A stretch of DNA of 64,000 bases from Deltaproteobacteria bacterium (GCA_021850095.1 JAJZRX010000011.1:1-64000); one strand, 5' to 3'. Shown: positions 27,785 to 36,639, counted from the stretch's first letter. Numbers and translations are program-made. Notes: generated by a model not told the origin, from the sequence alone.

Positions 27785-28672
27785 TTGTCTAAAACATATT
27801 TCATCCGGCACAGTTCGGCGTTAGACATTGATAAAACAACCATTGATGCTTTGTGGGAAGGGGATTACATAGGCATTCACTATCCTCATGATATTAGTAA
27901 AACTTTTCATCAAGGGGACTCCCACAGTCTAAGCCCTTCGGACTATGTAGGTGCTGCGAAATCATGTATGCAGCGGCTACAAGTTTTGGCGAAGGAGGGA
28001 GGCTACGTTTTCGCAGCTTATCGAGGAAGGCCCGGAGGTAAAATCGGATACGTCGCTCCAGGTTCTTCAGTTGAATTATTTTATGGACATTGGGGCAAGA
28101 AGAATAATCATGAAGGAAGAACGGCTACTCTGAAGGTCATAAAGTTGAGCAAGTCGAGAAATCTTTCTGCCGTAGAAAGTATATCCCTAGAGTCAGTGCA
28201 GCCAAGGCAAGGCACCTTCTGTCATTGGAAAAAAGTTGGATCTAGGGTTGAAGCACTTCTTACAGGTGTTACTTTGATTGAACTGGGCAGTCTTACGCCG
28301 GACCTCCAAGAGGTGATGTGCATGGAATATTTGCGATCAGGGGACGCAAAGAAACATGGCCTTCCCGTTCTAAGATACACTTTGATGCCTGTCGGCCGAA
28401 CGCTGAAAGACATAGATATCCTCGGAGTTGACGAATCTGGCAAGATGATATCCGCACAAGTAACGTATCAAGGGCTCGACCCTTCAAGCCAGAAACTAAG
28501 AAAACTAGATTCATACTCCTCAAACAAGGGCCACACAATATATTTTTGCAGATGTAGTCAGCCTCAGTTAATAAATGGCCACATAATATTCCCTTTAAAA
28601 TTAGTTTTTGACGAATTTTGTAATGGCAGTGATAGCGGTCGCCAATGGTTTAGACTGGCGGCTGGTGCTTAA
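27785..28672 (+). CDS. Unrecognised 295-aa protein, possibly nuclease-like
   Basis: I do not recognise a named family. It starts with TTG, supported by AGAGGAG seven bases upstream; no better start is seen. The gene is clearly poorer in GC than its neighbours, suggesting transfer. Residues 1-110 contain aromatic- and glycine-rich stretches (ALWEGDYIGIHYPHDI, YVFAAYRGRPGGKIGYV) as in small-ligand or modified-base-binding folds. Residues about 190-250 (LQEVMCMEYLR, then DIDILGVDESGKMISAQVTY) loosely follow a PD-(D/E)xK nuclease layout, but the E-x-K is replaced by Q-V-T. It lies between two toxin-antitoxin modules, so a defence role is possible. Function is unproven. Confidence 0.7.
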   Translation: MSKTYFIRHSSALDIDKTTIDALWEGDYIGIHYPHDISKTFHQGDSHSLSPSDYVGAAKSCMQRLQVLAKEGGYVFAAYRGRPGGKIGYVAPGSSVELFYGHWGKKNNHEGRTATLKVIKLSKSRNLSAVESISLESVQPRQGTFCHWKKVGSRVEALLTGVTLIELGSLTPDLQEVMCMEYLRSGDAKKHGLPVLRYTLMPVGRTLKDIDILGVDESGKMISAQVTYQGLDPSSQKLRKLDSYSSNKGHTIYFCRCSQPQLINGHIIFPLKLVFDEFCNGSDSGRQWFRLAAGA

Positions 28673-28760
28673 GCACATGATAAATAGAATACCAACCAGG
28701 CAGTTAGACGCCGCCTGCCCGAAAATCCGGTCTGGCGGGTCAACTGCCGACCCGTTCGAG

Positions 28761-29162
28761 TTATGCTGCTTCTTTGCGGTGAATGTATTGCCCAGCAGCT
28801 TGAGCCAATAAACCGGAACGAGTCATGTGGTACTGCGCTGCGTAACGGTCAATCTCATGCAGAAGATTTTCTGACAAAGTAATATTAACCCGTTTGGCTT
28901 TAACTTTTAGTTTGGCAAGATCAATGTCTACCAAGAGCCATACCCCTCCTTGATATTCGGGGTTAGCAGTCAATTGTTCTAATGGTGTTGGTGCCGGTAC
29001 TGGTATATCTTCGCCTTCAAAATAAACTTCTGCAGCCTCTTGAATCATGCGTGGTAAGTTCTCCCACTCGTCAGCGGCTGAAAAACAGCCGGGAAAGTCA
29101 GGAATAGTTACGCCGTGAGCGTGTTGATCATCTCCAACGTGAATATATGCGGGATATAACAT
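28761..29162 (-). CDS. hicB: HicB-type antitoxin
   Basis: Antitoxin of a HicAB module. The 133-aa product has an N-terminal HicB domain (about 1-75) with IPDFPGCFSAADEWENLPRM, the partly degraded RNase H-like fold that binds HicA, and a C-terminal ribbon-helix-helix (about 88-130, KRVNITLSENLLHEIDRYA) for binding the hicAB operator. It follows hicA by one base on the same strand. The order toxin then antitoxin is usual for HicAB. Confidence 0.92.
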   Translation of the reverse strand: MLYPAYIHVGDDQHAHGVTIPDFPGCFSAADEWENLPRMIQEAAEVYFEGEDIPVPAPTPLEQLTANPEYQGGVWLLVDIDLAKLKVKAKRVNITLSENLLHEIDRYAAQYHMTRSGLLAQAAGQYIHRKEAA

Positions 29163-29163
29163 T

Positions 29164-29352
29164 TTATCTCCATTCCCAACCAGCTTGCCGGTAAATATTG
29201 CGCAAAGTTCCGGTTGCCATGTCTTTCCGTGGGTGCGGCACTACTACATGACCAGCTTTCGTCGGGTGTTTGTACTTTTGGTGGTCACCTTTACCACCGA
29301 CGCAAAACCATCCCTCGTTTTCAAGCCGTTTGATGATCTCTTTGCTAGTCAT
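29164..29352 (-). CDS. hicA: HicA-type mRNA interferase toxin
   Basis: Small RNA-binding toxin that cleaves mRNA. The 62-aa product is a complete HicA domain: SKEIIKRLENEGW, then the catalytic-histidine strand GKGDHQKYKHP, then VVVPHPRKDMATGTLRNIYR. Its ATG at 29352 lies only six bases after a good -10 hexamer, so the transcript is probably leaderless and no ribosome-binding site is seen. Confidence 0.92.
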   Translation of the reverse strand: MTSKEIIKRLENEGWFCVGGKGDHQKYKHPTKAGHVVVPHPRKDMATGTLRNIYRQAGWEWR

Positions 29353-29358
29353 AGGCTA

Positions 29359-29387
29359 TTTATACACATCGATACACACTATGTCAA
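29359..29387 (-). promoter_or_regulatory. Sigma70 promoter of hicAB, predicted leaderless
   Basis: On the minus strand TTGACA (29387-29382) and TATAAA (29364-29359) are separated by 17 bp. The -10 ends six bases before the hicA ATG, so transcription should start at or next to the A of the start codon. The spacer contains two TGTGTA direct repeats around ATCGAT, a possible HicB operator. Confidence 0.75.
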
Positions 29388-29497
29388 AGTGAAACCTTCT
29401 TCCGCTGTAAGCAATGTGGACTTGATCTGTCTCATATCAACAATCTTCGCGACACTGCGCACATAACCAACCTGTAAACGATTGGAGACCGTCAGAA

Positions 29498-29971
29498 ATG
29501 AAATTGAAAAGATTATTGAGAAAGGTGTTCGCCCTGGCCGCCGCCATGCTCCTCTGTGGCGCTCCGGCCTTTGCCGAAACATGCGAAAAGGTGGTGCAGC
29601 AGCTGAACCGGCAGCTTTCGCCACGGATTGACGAAGGAGAATTGGTGACGATGTTGCGCTCCCTCAACGCCAGCAACAACCGATCCCTCCCGCCCCAGTT
29701 CGTCACCAAGAAACAGGCCAAACGTCTGGGCTGGAGGCCGGGGCGTGATCTGTCGAGCCTGCCGCGCCTGCAGGGCAAGAGCATCGGCGGCGACCATTTC
29801 GGCAACTACGAGGGGCGGCTGCCCAAAAACATCCGCAGCTGGCGCGAAGCGGATCTGGACTACAAGGGGGGGAGGCGGGGCGCCAAGCGCTTGATCTACT
29901 CCGCCGAGGGCCAGCGTAACGTCACGGTTGACCACTATTCCACGTTCCACGAGGTGCCCTCATGCCAGTAA
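29498..29971 (+). CDS. Secreted barnase-family guanyl-preferring ribonuclease
   Basis: Microbial RNase of the barnase (N1/T1) family. The 157-aa precursor has a signal peptide (about 1-26, ending APAFA). The mature part matches barnase throughout: LPPQFVTKKQAKRLGW, GKSIGGDHFGNYEGRLP, WREADLDYKGGRRGAKRLIYS and VDHYSTFHEV. The general base Glu (in WREADL), the phosphate-binding Arg (in AKRLIYS) and the general acid His (in VDHYS) are all present. Unlike barnase it has a Cys near the mature N-terminus and one at the C-terminus (PSCQ), which could form a disulfide. The gene overlaps the inhibitor gene by 10 bp. Confidence 0.93.
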   Translation: MKLKRLLRKVFALAAAMLLCGAPAFAETCEKVVQQLNRQLSPRIDEGELVTMLRSLNASNNRSLPPQFVTKKQAKRLGWRPGRDLSSLPRLQGKSIGGDHFGNYEGRLPKNIRSWREADLDYKGGRRGAKRLIYSAEGQRNVTVDHYSTFHEVPSCQ

Positions 29972-30249
29972 AAAAAGTGCAATGCGTCATCAACGGGCAG
30001 GCTGTCCGCAGCCTGGATGATTTCTACGGCGAGCTGATTCGCCAGCTCCCCTTTCCCCCTCATTTCGGTAATAATCTTGATGCGTTGCAGGATGTTCTGA
30101 CGGCTGATATAGCCGGGCCGGTGCGGATTGTCTGGGAGAGCGCCGAGGCATCGCGCAGCGCCATGGGGGATGATTTCGAGCGGGTGTTGGCCCTGCTGCG
30201 GGCGGTCGGTAAAGAACGCAGGGATATTACGGTTACGATCCGGGATTAG
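29962..30249 (+). CDS. Barstar-family ribonuclease inhibitor
   Basis: Intracellular inhibitor of the barnase-like RNase encoded just upstream. The 95-aa product has the barstar fold signature: CVINGQAVRSLDDFYGELIRQ, PPHFGNNLDALQDVLTADI and a C-terminal DITVTI strand. The NLDALQD helix corresponds to the barstar helix that plugs the barnase active site. The ATG lies within the last codons of the RNase gene, giving translational coupling so that inhibitor accompanies every round of toxin synthesis. Confidence 0.93.
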   Translation: MPVKKVQCVINGQAVRSLDDFYGELIRQLPFPPHFGNNLDALQDVLTADIAGPVRIVWESAEASRSAMGDDFERVLALLRAVGKERRDITVTIRD

Positions 30250-30257
30250 GGTGCAGG

Positions 30258-31109
30258 TTACAGTTCTTCACCGAGTACGGTGTTATCGATCAGCCGGGTC
30301 TGGCCGGTTCTGACCGCCAGCGCCAGCAGCGTGGCATGGTCGGCGGTCTCCTGCTCGGCCAGCGTTGCCCCGTCGCGAAACTCGACGTATTCAATCAGCA
30401 CGGAAGGCTCCTGCCCGATGATTTCCAGGGCGGCTTGTTTAAGCGCTGCTGTGGAGCGCTCGCCGCTGGAAAACAGAGCGCGAACTTTGAGGATGCTGCG
30501 ATGCAGGCAGAGAGCGCTGGTGCGCTGCTCCGCCGACAGGTAGGCGTTACGCGAACTCATCGCCAGGCCGTCCGCTTCGCGCACGATCGGCATGCCGACG
30601 ATTTCGACCGGCATACTCAAATCCTGCACCATGCGGCGGATCACCGCCAGCTGCTGGTAATCCTTGCGGCCGAACAGCGCCAGATCCGGCTGAACGATAT
30701 TGAACAGCTTGGTCACCACGGTGGCGACACCGTCAAAATGCCCCGGCCGGCTGGCGCCGCAGAGCGGCAGCGAGATGTCCCGCACCGTCACCCCGGTCTG
30801 GAATCCGGGCGGATACATGCCGGCGGCGTCCGGCGTGAAAACGATATCAACACCGCATTCGGCCGCAATCCTGCAATCACGCTCCATGTCGCGTGGGTAG
30901 CGGTCAAGATCCTCGTTCTGGCCGAACTGGATCGGATTGATAAAGATCGAGAGCACCAGGACATCGCCGCGTGTGCGACCCTCCCGCAGCAACGAGGCGT
31001 GCCCCTGGTGCAGGAAACCCATGGTGGGAACGAAGGCGATCCGTTTCCCGGCGCGCTTGAAGTCGCCCGTCAAAGACTGCATCTGCTGAATATCGCTGAT
31101 TATCTGCAT
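30258..31109 (-). CDS. panC: PanC, pantothenate synthetase
   Basis: Condenses pantoate with beta-alanine, using ATP, in the last step of pantothenate synthesis. The 283-aa product has the HIGH-type nucleotide motif in [51 protein letters not shown] and the KMSKS-like MSSRNAYLS loop. I chose ATG 31109 ([10 protein letters not shown]), in line with other PanC N-termini. An earlier in-frame start at 31172 would overlap panB and lacks similarity. panB ends 7 bp upstream, forming a panBC operon. Confidence 0.96.
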   Translation of the reverse strand: MQIISDIQQMQSLTGDFKRAGKRIAFVPTMGFLHQGHASLLREGRTRGDVLVLSIFINPIQFGQNEDLDRYPRDMERDCRIAAECGVDIVFTPDAAGMYPPGFQTGVTVRDISLPLCGASRPGHFDGVATVVTKLFNIVQPDLALFGRKDYQQLAVIRRMVQDLSMPVEIVGMPIVREADGLAMSSRNAYLSAEQRTSALCLHRSILKVRALFSSGERSTAALKQAALEIIGQEPSVLIEYVEFRDGATLAEQETADHATLLALAVRTGQTRLIDNTVLGEEL

Positions 31110-31116
31110 GGAACGC

Positions 31117-31917
31117 TCACGAAAAGGAATGTTCTTCGGTCGGGAACTCACCCGCCCGCACTTCGTCGACATACTGTTTGACGGCGTCCGAAATCAGCGG
31201 CGCCAGATCGGCATAGCGCTTGACAAACTTGGGCGAGTATTTTTCACACAGCCCCAGGATGTCGTGGATCACCAGCACCTGGCCGTCACAGGCCGGACCG
31301 GCCCCGATGCCGATGGTGGGGATCGTCAGTTCGGCGGAAATCTGCGCCGCCAGCTTGGCCGGTATCCCCTCCAGCACGACGGCGAATGCTCCGGCATGCT
31401 GCACCGCCAGCGCATCGTCCATGATCCGCTCGGCCTGCTCGTTGCGCCCCTGAACCTTGTAGCCTCCCATGCGGTGCACCGACTGGGGTGTCAGGCCGAT
31501 GTGGGCCATGACCGGAATGTCGATGCCCGATACGGCCCGGATGACGTGGGACATGCTGCTGCCCCCTTCGATCTTGACCGCCTCGGCGCCTCCCTCCTTG
31601 ATCATTCGTCCGCAGTTGCGGCAGGCTTCCTCGATACCGGTCTGGTAGGACATGAAGGGCATGTCGGTCACCACCAGGGCCCGGGGATCGGCGCGCCGCA
31701 CGGCTCTGGTGTGGTAGATCATTTCATCCATGGTGACCGGCAGGGTCGTGTCGTGGCCGGCAAAGACGACACCGGCCGAATCCCCCACCAGAATGATGTC
31801 CGCTCCGCCACCGTCAACCAGGCGCGCAAACGGGAAATCGTAGGCGGTCAGCATGGTTATGCGCCGACCGGCCTGTTTCATCTGCAGTATCTCCGGAATC
31901 GTCATTTTCTTGAGCAT
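31117..31917 (-). CDS. panB: PanB, ketopantoate hydroxymethyltransferase
   Basis: Transfers a hydroxymethyl group from methylene-THF to alpha-ketoisovalerate, the first committed step to pantothenate. The 266-aa product has [20 protein letters not shown] at the start, metal-binding [47 protein letters not shown], and the active-site Glu in VVLEGIP. The ATG follows TGGGGGGAT. It is followed by panC in the same operon. Confidence 0.97.
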   Translation of the reverse strand: MLKKMTIPEILQMKQAGRRITMLTAYDFPFARLVDGGGADIILVGDSAGVVFAGHDTTLPVTMDEMIYHTRAVRRADPRALVVTDMPFMSYQTGIEEACRNCGRMIKEGGAEAVKIEGGSSMSHVIRAVSGIDIPVMAHIGLTPQSVHRMGGYKVQGRNEQAERIMDDALAVQHAGAFAVVLEGIPAKLAAQISAELTIPTIGIGAGPACDGQVLVIHDILGLCEKYSPKFVKRYADLAPLISDAVKQYVDEVRAGEFPTEEHSFS

Positions 31918-31981
31918 TCAATCCCCCCAACCGGGCATAAAGATAAAAGTTCTTGCTGATTACGCTTGATCGGCGCAGCCC

Positions 31982-33973
31982 CTAAATCGGGCAGGTCAGG
32001 TTTTTCATCGATTCCAGTTCCTTGACGACCTCCGCGCTCTGGGCCCGGCGTTTTTCCATGTTGTCGAACATCTCGGAGACCATGGCGCTGACCGATTCCA
32101 CCGTGCTGCGGATCATCGCGCCATCCTCGACCTGGCGCGAGGTGGAGTTCACCATCTCGTGGGTCATGTCCTTGATGGTTTCAACCGATCGGGCGATTGA
32201 TTTGGTGGCCTTGGCCTGGTCGCTGGAAGCGGCGAAAATCTGGGTGGTCATGGAGCTGATATCCTCCATGGAGCGCGCCACCAGCTGTACGCTGGCGACC
32301 TGTTCCTGGGTGGCTTGCTTGATCTGCTGGGTCATGTCGAGCGAACAGGCCGAGCGGTCGTAGATCGCCTTGAGCGATTCGCCGGTGGTGTGCCCCAGTT
32401 CAACACCCCGGTGAACCAGATCCCGGGTGGCCGTAATATTGTTGGCGGCGGTTCTGGATTCGCTCATGATCTCTTCGATGATCGTGGTTATTTCACCGGT
32501 GGAGTGGCCGGTCTGGAGCGACAGATTGCGGATCTCGTCCGCCACGACGCCGAAGCTTTTGCCGTATTCGCCGGCCTGGGCCGCTATGATCGAGGCGTTC
32601 AGCGCCAGCAGGTTGGTGCGTTTGGTGATGTCATTGATAACGCTGACGATATTCTCGATGCGGGTGCTGTTTTCAGCCAGACGCTGAATGGCGTCGTAGG
32701 AAACGCCGACCGAATGCTTGATCTCATCCAGCGCCGCGATGGTCTCTTCAACCACGACCCGGCTTTCGTCGGCCTGCAGTTTGACCTGGTTTGAAACTTC
32801 ATGGGATATGGCCGCATTCTGCTCGACGTTGCTGATGGTGCTGTTGATCTGCTCCATGGCTGCCGCCGATTGATGGACGATTCCGGCCAGGTAATCCAGA
32901 TTGCGGGTGACCTGCTCGATCGCAACCGAGATTTGGTTGACGGCGGTGCTGGTCTCATCAACTTCCGCCATGACCCCTTCCGAAGCCGAGGCGATAATGG
33001 CGGTGCCGTCGGCAACCGAGTCGACCCCGTTTTTGAGATGGGACACGTTGCTGGAGTACTGCTCGCGGCTTGCCAGCAGAAAGGCGAACGAACTTTCCAT
33101 CTCGGTTGTCAGCGTATCGATCGAGGTCAGCAGGTTGATGCGGGTGATGGCCGAGGCCACCTGATCCGCAAACAGCATGATCGTGTCCACGTCCGAATCG
33201 TTGAGCGAACGGTGACTGTTCTTGTTGTCGATACCGAAAGCGCCGATCGCTTCGCCCTTGACAACGATCGGGCAGAGGATGAAGCTTTTTGAGCGCAGCG
33301 GCGCCAGGTTGTTGTGGGGCGGCTGCAACTGGTAATCGCTCGGATAATGGGACATGTCGTCGATCAGGTACACCTTGCGCTCGGAGAAACATTTGTAGAT
33401 CACGCCGATGCTGGGATCAAGCGGCAGGACCACCCCCCGGGTGTCAAAGCGGTCGGTGCCGATGGTGGTGACAAAGCGCAGGGTTTTGCCATTCTCGGCC
33501 ATCATGATATTGACCCGTTCGTACCCCAGAACATCGTGCAGACCTTCGGCGCACAGCAGCAGTATCTTTTCCAGATCGAGCGAAGTCTGGATCTTGCTGC
33601 TGATCTGATGAAAGTTTTTGATGTTCCGGTCAAGAACCTTGTAGCGGTTTTCAAAGACGGCCTTCTGTTCGGCGACCTCCTGGTGCAGCACATCCAGCTC
33701 GGCTGCCCGTTCGTGCAGGTCATCGCCGTTTTTGCCGATCATGTAGCCCAGAACACCCATGACAGCCGCCGTGCCGGCGCCGATGTAGTTGTAGAGCGCC
33801 AGGTGCTGGGCGTCCTGAAAGATGTCGGAAATGATCTGTCCGAAAAAAGTCTGTTTGGGATCATAAAAGAACATGACCCGGATGGCGATCCAGCCGAGGG
33901 GAGCGGTGACGCCCAGCAGAAATCCGCCAACCGAAAACAGTGTCGATCTTTTAATTTTTCCGCTCTGCATCAT
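31982..33973 (-). CDS. GAF-domain methyl-accepting chemotaxis-like transducer
   Basis: Membrane signal transducer that would work with CheA/CheW arrays. The 663-aa product has two N-terminal membrane helices (about 12-34 and 58-80) with a short loop between, a coiled coil, a cytoplasmic GAF domain (about 135-285, [19 protein letters not shown] onward) and an MCP signalling domain (about 330-640). The hairpin tip reads [20 protein letters not shown] where most MCPs have an A-x-E-A-A-R-A-G version, so the tip is divergent. The input is probably cytoplasmic or redox/ligand sensing by GAF. A PilZ gene lies just upstream on the same strand, 15 bp away, suggesting cotranscription. Confidence 0.88.
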   Translation of the reverse strand: MMQSGKIKRSTLFSVGGFLLGVTAPLGWIAIRVMFFYDPKQTFFGQIISDIFQDAQHLALYNYIGAGTAAVMGVLGYMIGKNGDDLHERAAELDVLHQEVAEQKAVFENRYKVLDRNIKNFHQISSKIQTSLDLEKILLLCAEGLHDVLGYERVNIMMAENGKTLRFVTTIGTDRFDTRGVVLPLDPSIGVIYKCFSERKVYLIDDMSHYPSDYQLQPPHNNLAPLRSKSFILCPIVVKGEAIGAFGIDNKNSHRSLNDSDVDTIMLFADQVASAITRINLLTSIDTLTTEMESSFAFLLASREQYSSNVSHLKNGVDSVADGTAIIASASEGVMAEVDETSTAVNQISVAIEQVTRNLDYLAGIVHQSAAAMEQINSTISNVEQNAAISHEVSNQVKLQADESRVVVEETIAALDEIKHSVGVSYDAIQRLAENSTRIENIVSVINDITKRTNLLALNASIIAAQAGEYGKSFGVVADEIRNLSLQTGHSTGEITTIIEEIMSESRTAANNITATRDLVHRGVELGHTTGESLKAIYDRSACSLDMTQQIKQATQEQVASVQLVARSMEDISSMTTQIFAASSDQAKATKSIARSVETIKDMTHEMVNSTSRQVEDGAMIRSTVESVSAMVSEMFDNMEKRRAQSAEVVKELESMKNLTCPI

Positions 33974-33988
33974 GACCGTCTCCCCGGA

Positions 33989-34360
33989 TTACTTTTCAGC
34001 AAGTTTCTCATCAATGGAATGGCAGATCTCTTCCATGACCTTTTCCGCGTCATCGATGTTGTAGGCAACGATGTTTTTGAGGTGCATATAGGAGTCCAGG
34101 TCGATCTTTTCAAAGACGAAGCCCATGCCGTTTTCCACAATCCGGGATGTCTTGCCATTGAAGCTGACCGTGATTTCCGGTGAGCTGCCCGTCAGCACAA
34201 TCGTGATCTCAACCGCTTCACCAAGCGGCAGCCGTTCAGAGGTCACCAGAAACATGCCGGTCATGCTGAGGTTTTCAACCACCCCCTGAAACAGACGGTC
34301 GGCCGTCTTGATGGTTGCTTCGACATTAAAATGTACACGCGAAAATCTACGGGTACTCAT
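33989..34360 (-). CDS. PilZ-domain protein
   Basis: Small cyclic-di-GMP-responsive protein. The 123-aa product carries the two PilZ signatures, RRFSR at residues 4-8 (RxxxR) and NLSMTGMFL at about 31-39 (D/NxSxxG), and little else apart from a C-terminal helical tail (DDAEKVMEEICHSIDEKL). It precedes the chemoreceptor-like gene by 15 bp, so c-di-GMP may modulate that signalling pathway; this link is inferred from position only. Confidence 0.88.
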   Translation of the reverse strand: MSTRRFSRVHFNVEATIKTADRLFQGVVENLSMTGMFLVTSERLPLGEAVEITIVLTGSSPEITVSFNGKTSRIVENGMGFVFEKIDLDSYMHLKNIVAYNIDDAEKVMEEICHSIDEKLAEK

Positions 34361-34416
34361 CCAACACCCCCTGTGATGGCACGCTGATTTGGCGATTAAA
34401 CATTGAAACCCGGCGC

Positions 34417-34445
34417 GCAGGGGCGAGGCGGTGCCTCGCCCCTGC
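34417..34445 (-). terminator. GC-rich hairpin after the aldolase gene
   Basis: GCAGGGGCGAGGC (34417-34429) and GCCTCGCCCCTGC (34433-34445) form a perfect 13-bp stem with a 3-nt loop, five bases after the aldolase stop. The downstream T-content is weak. Its AGGGGCGA core resembles the repeat at 16417, so it may be both a repeat copy and a terminator. Confidence 0.55.
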
Positions 34446-34449
34446 GGAA

Positions 34450-35427
34450 TCAGGCCTTGCCGGCCGAGCCGAGCACGGCCTCGTTTTTGTGCCTGACCAG
34501 TTTGACCAGCTCCTTGCGGGCTTCGCCCAGATATTTGCGCGGATCGAATTCCTTGGGATCCTTGGCAAAGTATTCACGGATTTTGGCGGTCACCGCCAGG
34601 CGGCCGTCGGAATCGATATTGATCTTGCAGACCGCGCTGGCGGCGGCCTGGCGCAGCTGCTCTTCCGGCACACCGACCGCGCCTTCCAGTTTGCCGCCGT
34701 ACTGGTTGATCAGATCAACATACTCGGGGACAACCGACGATGCGCCATGCAGAACGATCGGGAAACCGGGGATGCGCTTCTCGCACTCTTCCAGAATATC
34801 AAAGCGCAGCGGAGGAACCGGCTGGCCCGGCTTGAACTTGAAGGCTCCATGGCTGGTTCCGATCGAAATGGCCAGTGAATCCACCCCGGTTTTCTTGACA
34901 AACTCCTCCACCTCTTCCGGCTTGGTATAGGTGGAGTGTTCGGAGGAAATCTCGTCCTCGATGCCGGCCAGGACGCCCAGTTCGGCTTCCACCGTAACAT
35001 CGAACTGGTGGGCGTATTCGGCGACTTTTTTGGCCAGTGCCACGTTCTCTTCGAAGGGCAGGTGCGAGCCGTCTATCATGACGGAGGAAAAACCGCTGTC
35101 GATGCAGGATTTGCACAGTTCAAAGGTGTCGCCGTGATCGAGGTGCAGGCAGATCGGTATGGTGGAACCGGCTTCGCGCGCCATCTGGACGGCGCCCGTT
35201 GCCATGCAGCGCAGCATGGTTTCGTTGGCATAGCTGCGCGCCCCCTTGGAGACCTGGATGATGACCGGGGAACTGGTTTCTATGCAGGCGGTAATGATGG
35301 CCTGAAGCTGCTCCAGGTTGTTGAAATTATAAGCCGGTATGGCGTATTTGCCGGCCATGGCCTTGGCAAACATCTCCCGTGTGTTGGATAGCCCCAGCTC
35401 ACTGTAATGTACCTTCTGCTTTTCCAT
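34450..35427 (-). CDS. fba: Class II fructose-bisphosphate aldolase
   Basis: Zinc-dependent aldolase interconverting fructose 1,6-bisphosphate with two trioses in glycolysis and gluconeogenesis. The 325-aa product shows AIPAYNFNNLEQLQAII, the zinc-binding ICLHLDHGDTFE, VEAELGVLAGIED, and AISIGTSHGAFKF with phosphate-binding residues, then VLHGASSVV. The start at 35427 has the strong ribosome-binding site GAGGAGGGG; an earlier in-frame start (35517) lies upstream of this and is disregarded. It is transcribed alone, divergent from selU. Confidence 0.94.
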   Translation of the reverse strand: MEKQKVHYSELGLSNTREMFAKAMAGKYAIPAYNFNNLEQLQAIITACIETSSPVIIQVSKGARSYANETMLRCMATGAVQMAREAGSTIPICLHLDHGDTFELCKSCIDSGFSSVMIDGSHLPFEENVALAKKVAEYAHQFDVTVEAELGVLAGIEDEISSEHSTYTKPEEVEEFVKKTGVDSLAISIGTSHGAFKFKPGQPVPPLRFDILEECEKRIPGFPIVLHGASSVVPEYVDLINQYGGKLEGAVGVPEEQLRQAAASAVCKINIDSDGRLAVTAKIREYFAKDPKEFDPRKYLGEARKELVKLVRHKNEAVLGSAGKA

Positions 35428-35478
35428 GCTCCCCTCCTCGGGCGGTAGTATTTTGAAGGTCGTCCTGCGACTCCCTGC

Positions 35479-35536
35479 GATCTTAACAAGATCACCTGCG
35501 ACGGGTATAAATACCATGCAAACAGCGCATAATCAA
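35479..35536 (-). promoter_or_regulatory. Aldolase promoter with downstream palindrome
   Basis: On the minus strand TTGATT (35536-35531) and TATTTA (35513-35508) are 17 bp apart. Just downstream of the expected start is GATCTT-AAC-AAGATC (35479-35493), a perfect 6-bp inverted repeat flanked by three CTGCGA copies (35465, 35475, 35496). This could be an operator; no regulator is identified. Confidence 0.5.
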
Positions 35537-35558
35537 GGTGTAAACACGAAGAGTTCTG

Positions 35559-35587
35559 TTGCCAGAAAGCGGAGCGTCACCTATAAT
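35559..35587 (+). promoter_or_regulatory. Sigma70 promoter of selU
   Basis: TTGCCA (35559-35564) and a perfect TATAAT (35582-35587) are 17 bp apart, 23 bp before the selU ATG. The leader would be about 17 nt. Confidence 0.8.
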
Positions 35588-35610
35588 GCGCGCTCTGGAG
35601 ACCTGTAATC

Positions 35611-36639
35611 ATGCCTGAAAAAGTTGCCTTTAGCCCCTCCCTGTTGGACAGCCACTGCATCATCGACGCCCGTACTCCGCTCGAATTCGCCGAAGATCAT
35701 CTGCCCGGTGCGTATAATGTCCCGATATTGACTAATGAAGAACGGGTCGAGATCGGCACAATTCATAAGCACCAGGGGCCGCAGGCGGCCCGTATGCGCG
35801 GATTGGAACTGACCTGCGGCCGGTTTGCCGCCCTGGCCCGTGAAGCGATTGACGTCGCCGCCGGCCGTCCGCTACTGGTGTACTGCTGGCGGGGCGGTTT
35901 GCGCAGCCTGTCGCTGGCGATCCTGATCGAAAGCTGCGGCTATCCGGTACTGCGGCTGCAGGGGGGCTATAAAGCCTTTCGCAATCAGGTTGTGGACTAC
36001 TTTGAGGATTTTACCCCGCCGGCGCCGTTGATCGTGATCCACGGCATGACCGGCAGCGGCAAGACGACCTTTATCAACGGGCTGGATCGCACGCGCTGGA
36101 CAGTCATCGATCTGGAGGGATTGGCCCGCCACCGCGGTTCGGCCTTCGGCGCGATGGGGCTTGGTGAACAGCCGACTCAGAAGCGCTTTGACACCCTGCT
36201 GTGGGACGCCCTGCGCCAGGCTCCGCCCGGCAAGCCGATTGTCCTGGAGGGCGAAAGCCAGCGCATCGGCCGGATCACGCTGCCGGGAAACGTTTACGAT
36301 ATCATGGCCGCCAGTTGCAAAGTCTGGTGCAGCGTTTCGGTCGACACCCGTGTTCGCCGGCTGACGGAAGAATATGCCCATCCGGAATACCGCCAGCCGA
36401 TGGCGGAGGCGCTGGAGCGGATTAAAAAGAAGCTGGGCGGCAGCGGCTACGCCGCTTTGCAAGAGCTGCTGGAAGGGTGGGATATACCCGGTCTGGCGCG
36501 CGGGCTGGTCGAGCGTTATTATGATAAGCTTTACTATCGGCATCGCCCCTGGACTCCTGACGCTGAAATCGAGCTGGAGAATTTCCGGGAGGGGGAGCGG
36601 GCTCTGCGACTTTTTTGGGAAGCCCGGTTGTCTGAATAG
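35611..36639 (+). CDS. selU: SelU/MnmH, tRNA 2-selenouridine synthase
   Basis: Converts 2-thiouridine at the tRNA wobble position to 2-selenouridine using selenophosphate. The 342-aa product has an N-terminal rhodanese domain (about 12-130) with IIDARTPLEFAEDHLPGA and the active-site Cys in LVYCWRGGLRS (about residue 92). A C-terminal P-loop domain follows, with VIHGMTGSGKTTFINGL (about 148). Its presence predicts selenophosphate synthesis (selD) elsewhere in the genome. It has its own promoter and is divergent from the aldolase gene. Confidence 0.95.
   Translation: MPEKVAFSPSLLDSHCIIDARTPLEFAEDHLPGAYNVPILTNEERVEIGTIHKHQGPQAARMRGLELTCGRFAALAREAIDVAAGRPLLVYCWRGGLRSLSLAILIESCGYPVLRLQGGYKAFRNQVVDYFEDFTPPAPLIVIHGMTGSGKTTFINGLDRTRWTVIDLEGLARHRGSAFGAMGLGEQPTQKRFDTLLWDALRQAPPGKPIVLEGESQRIGRITLPGNVYDIMAASCKVWCSVSVDTRVRRLTEEYAHPEYRQPMAEALERIKKKLGGSGYAALQELLEGWDIPGLARGLVERYYDKLYYRHRPWTPDAEIELENFREGERALRLFWEARLSE

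Noticed and set aside
28709-28716. GTTAGAC near GCCGCCTGCC after the orphan gene, resembling an integron attC core
   Set aside because: Only one core-like heptamer is present. I find no matching RYYYAAC partner in position, no attC-like fold, and no integrase or second cassette boundary.
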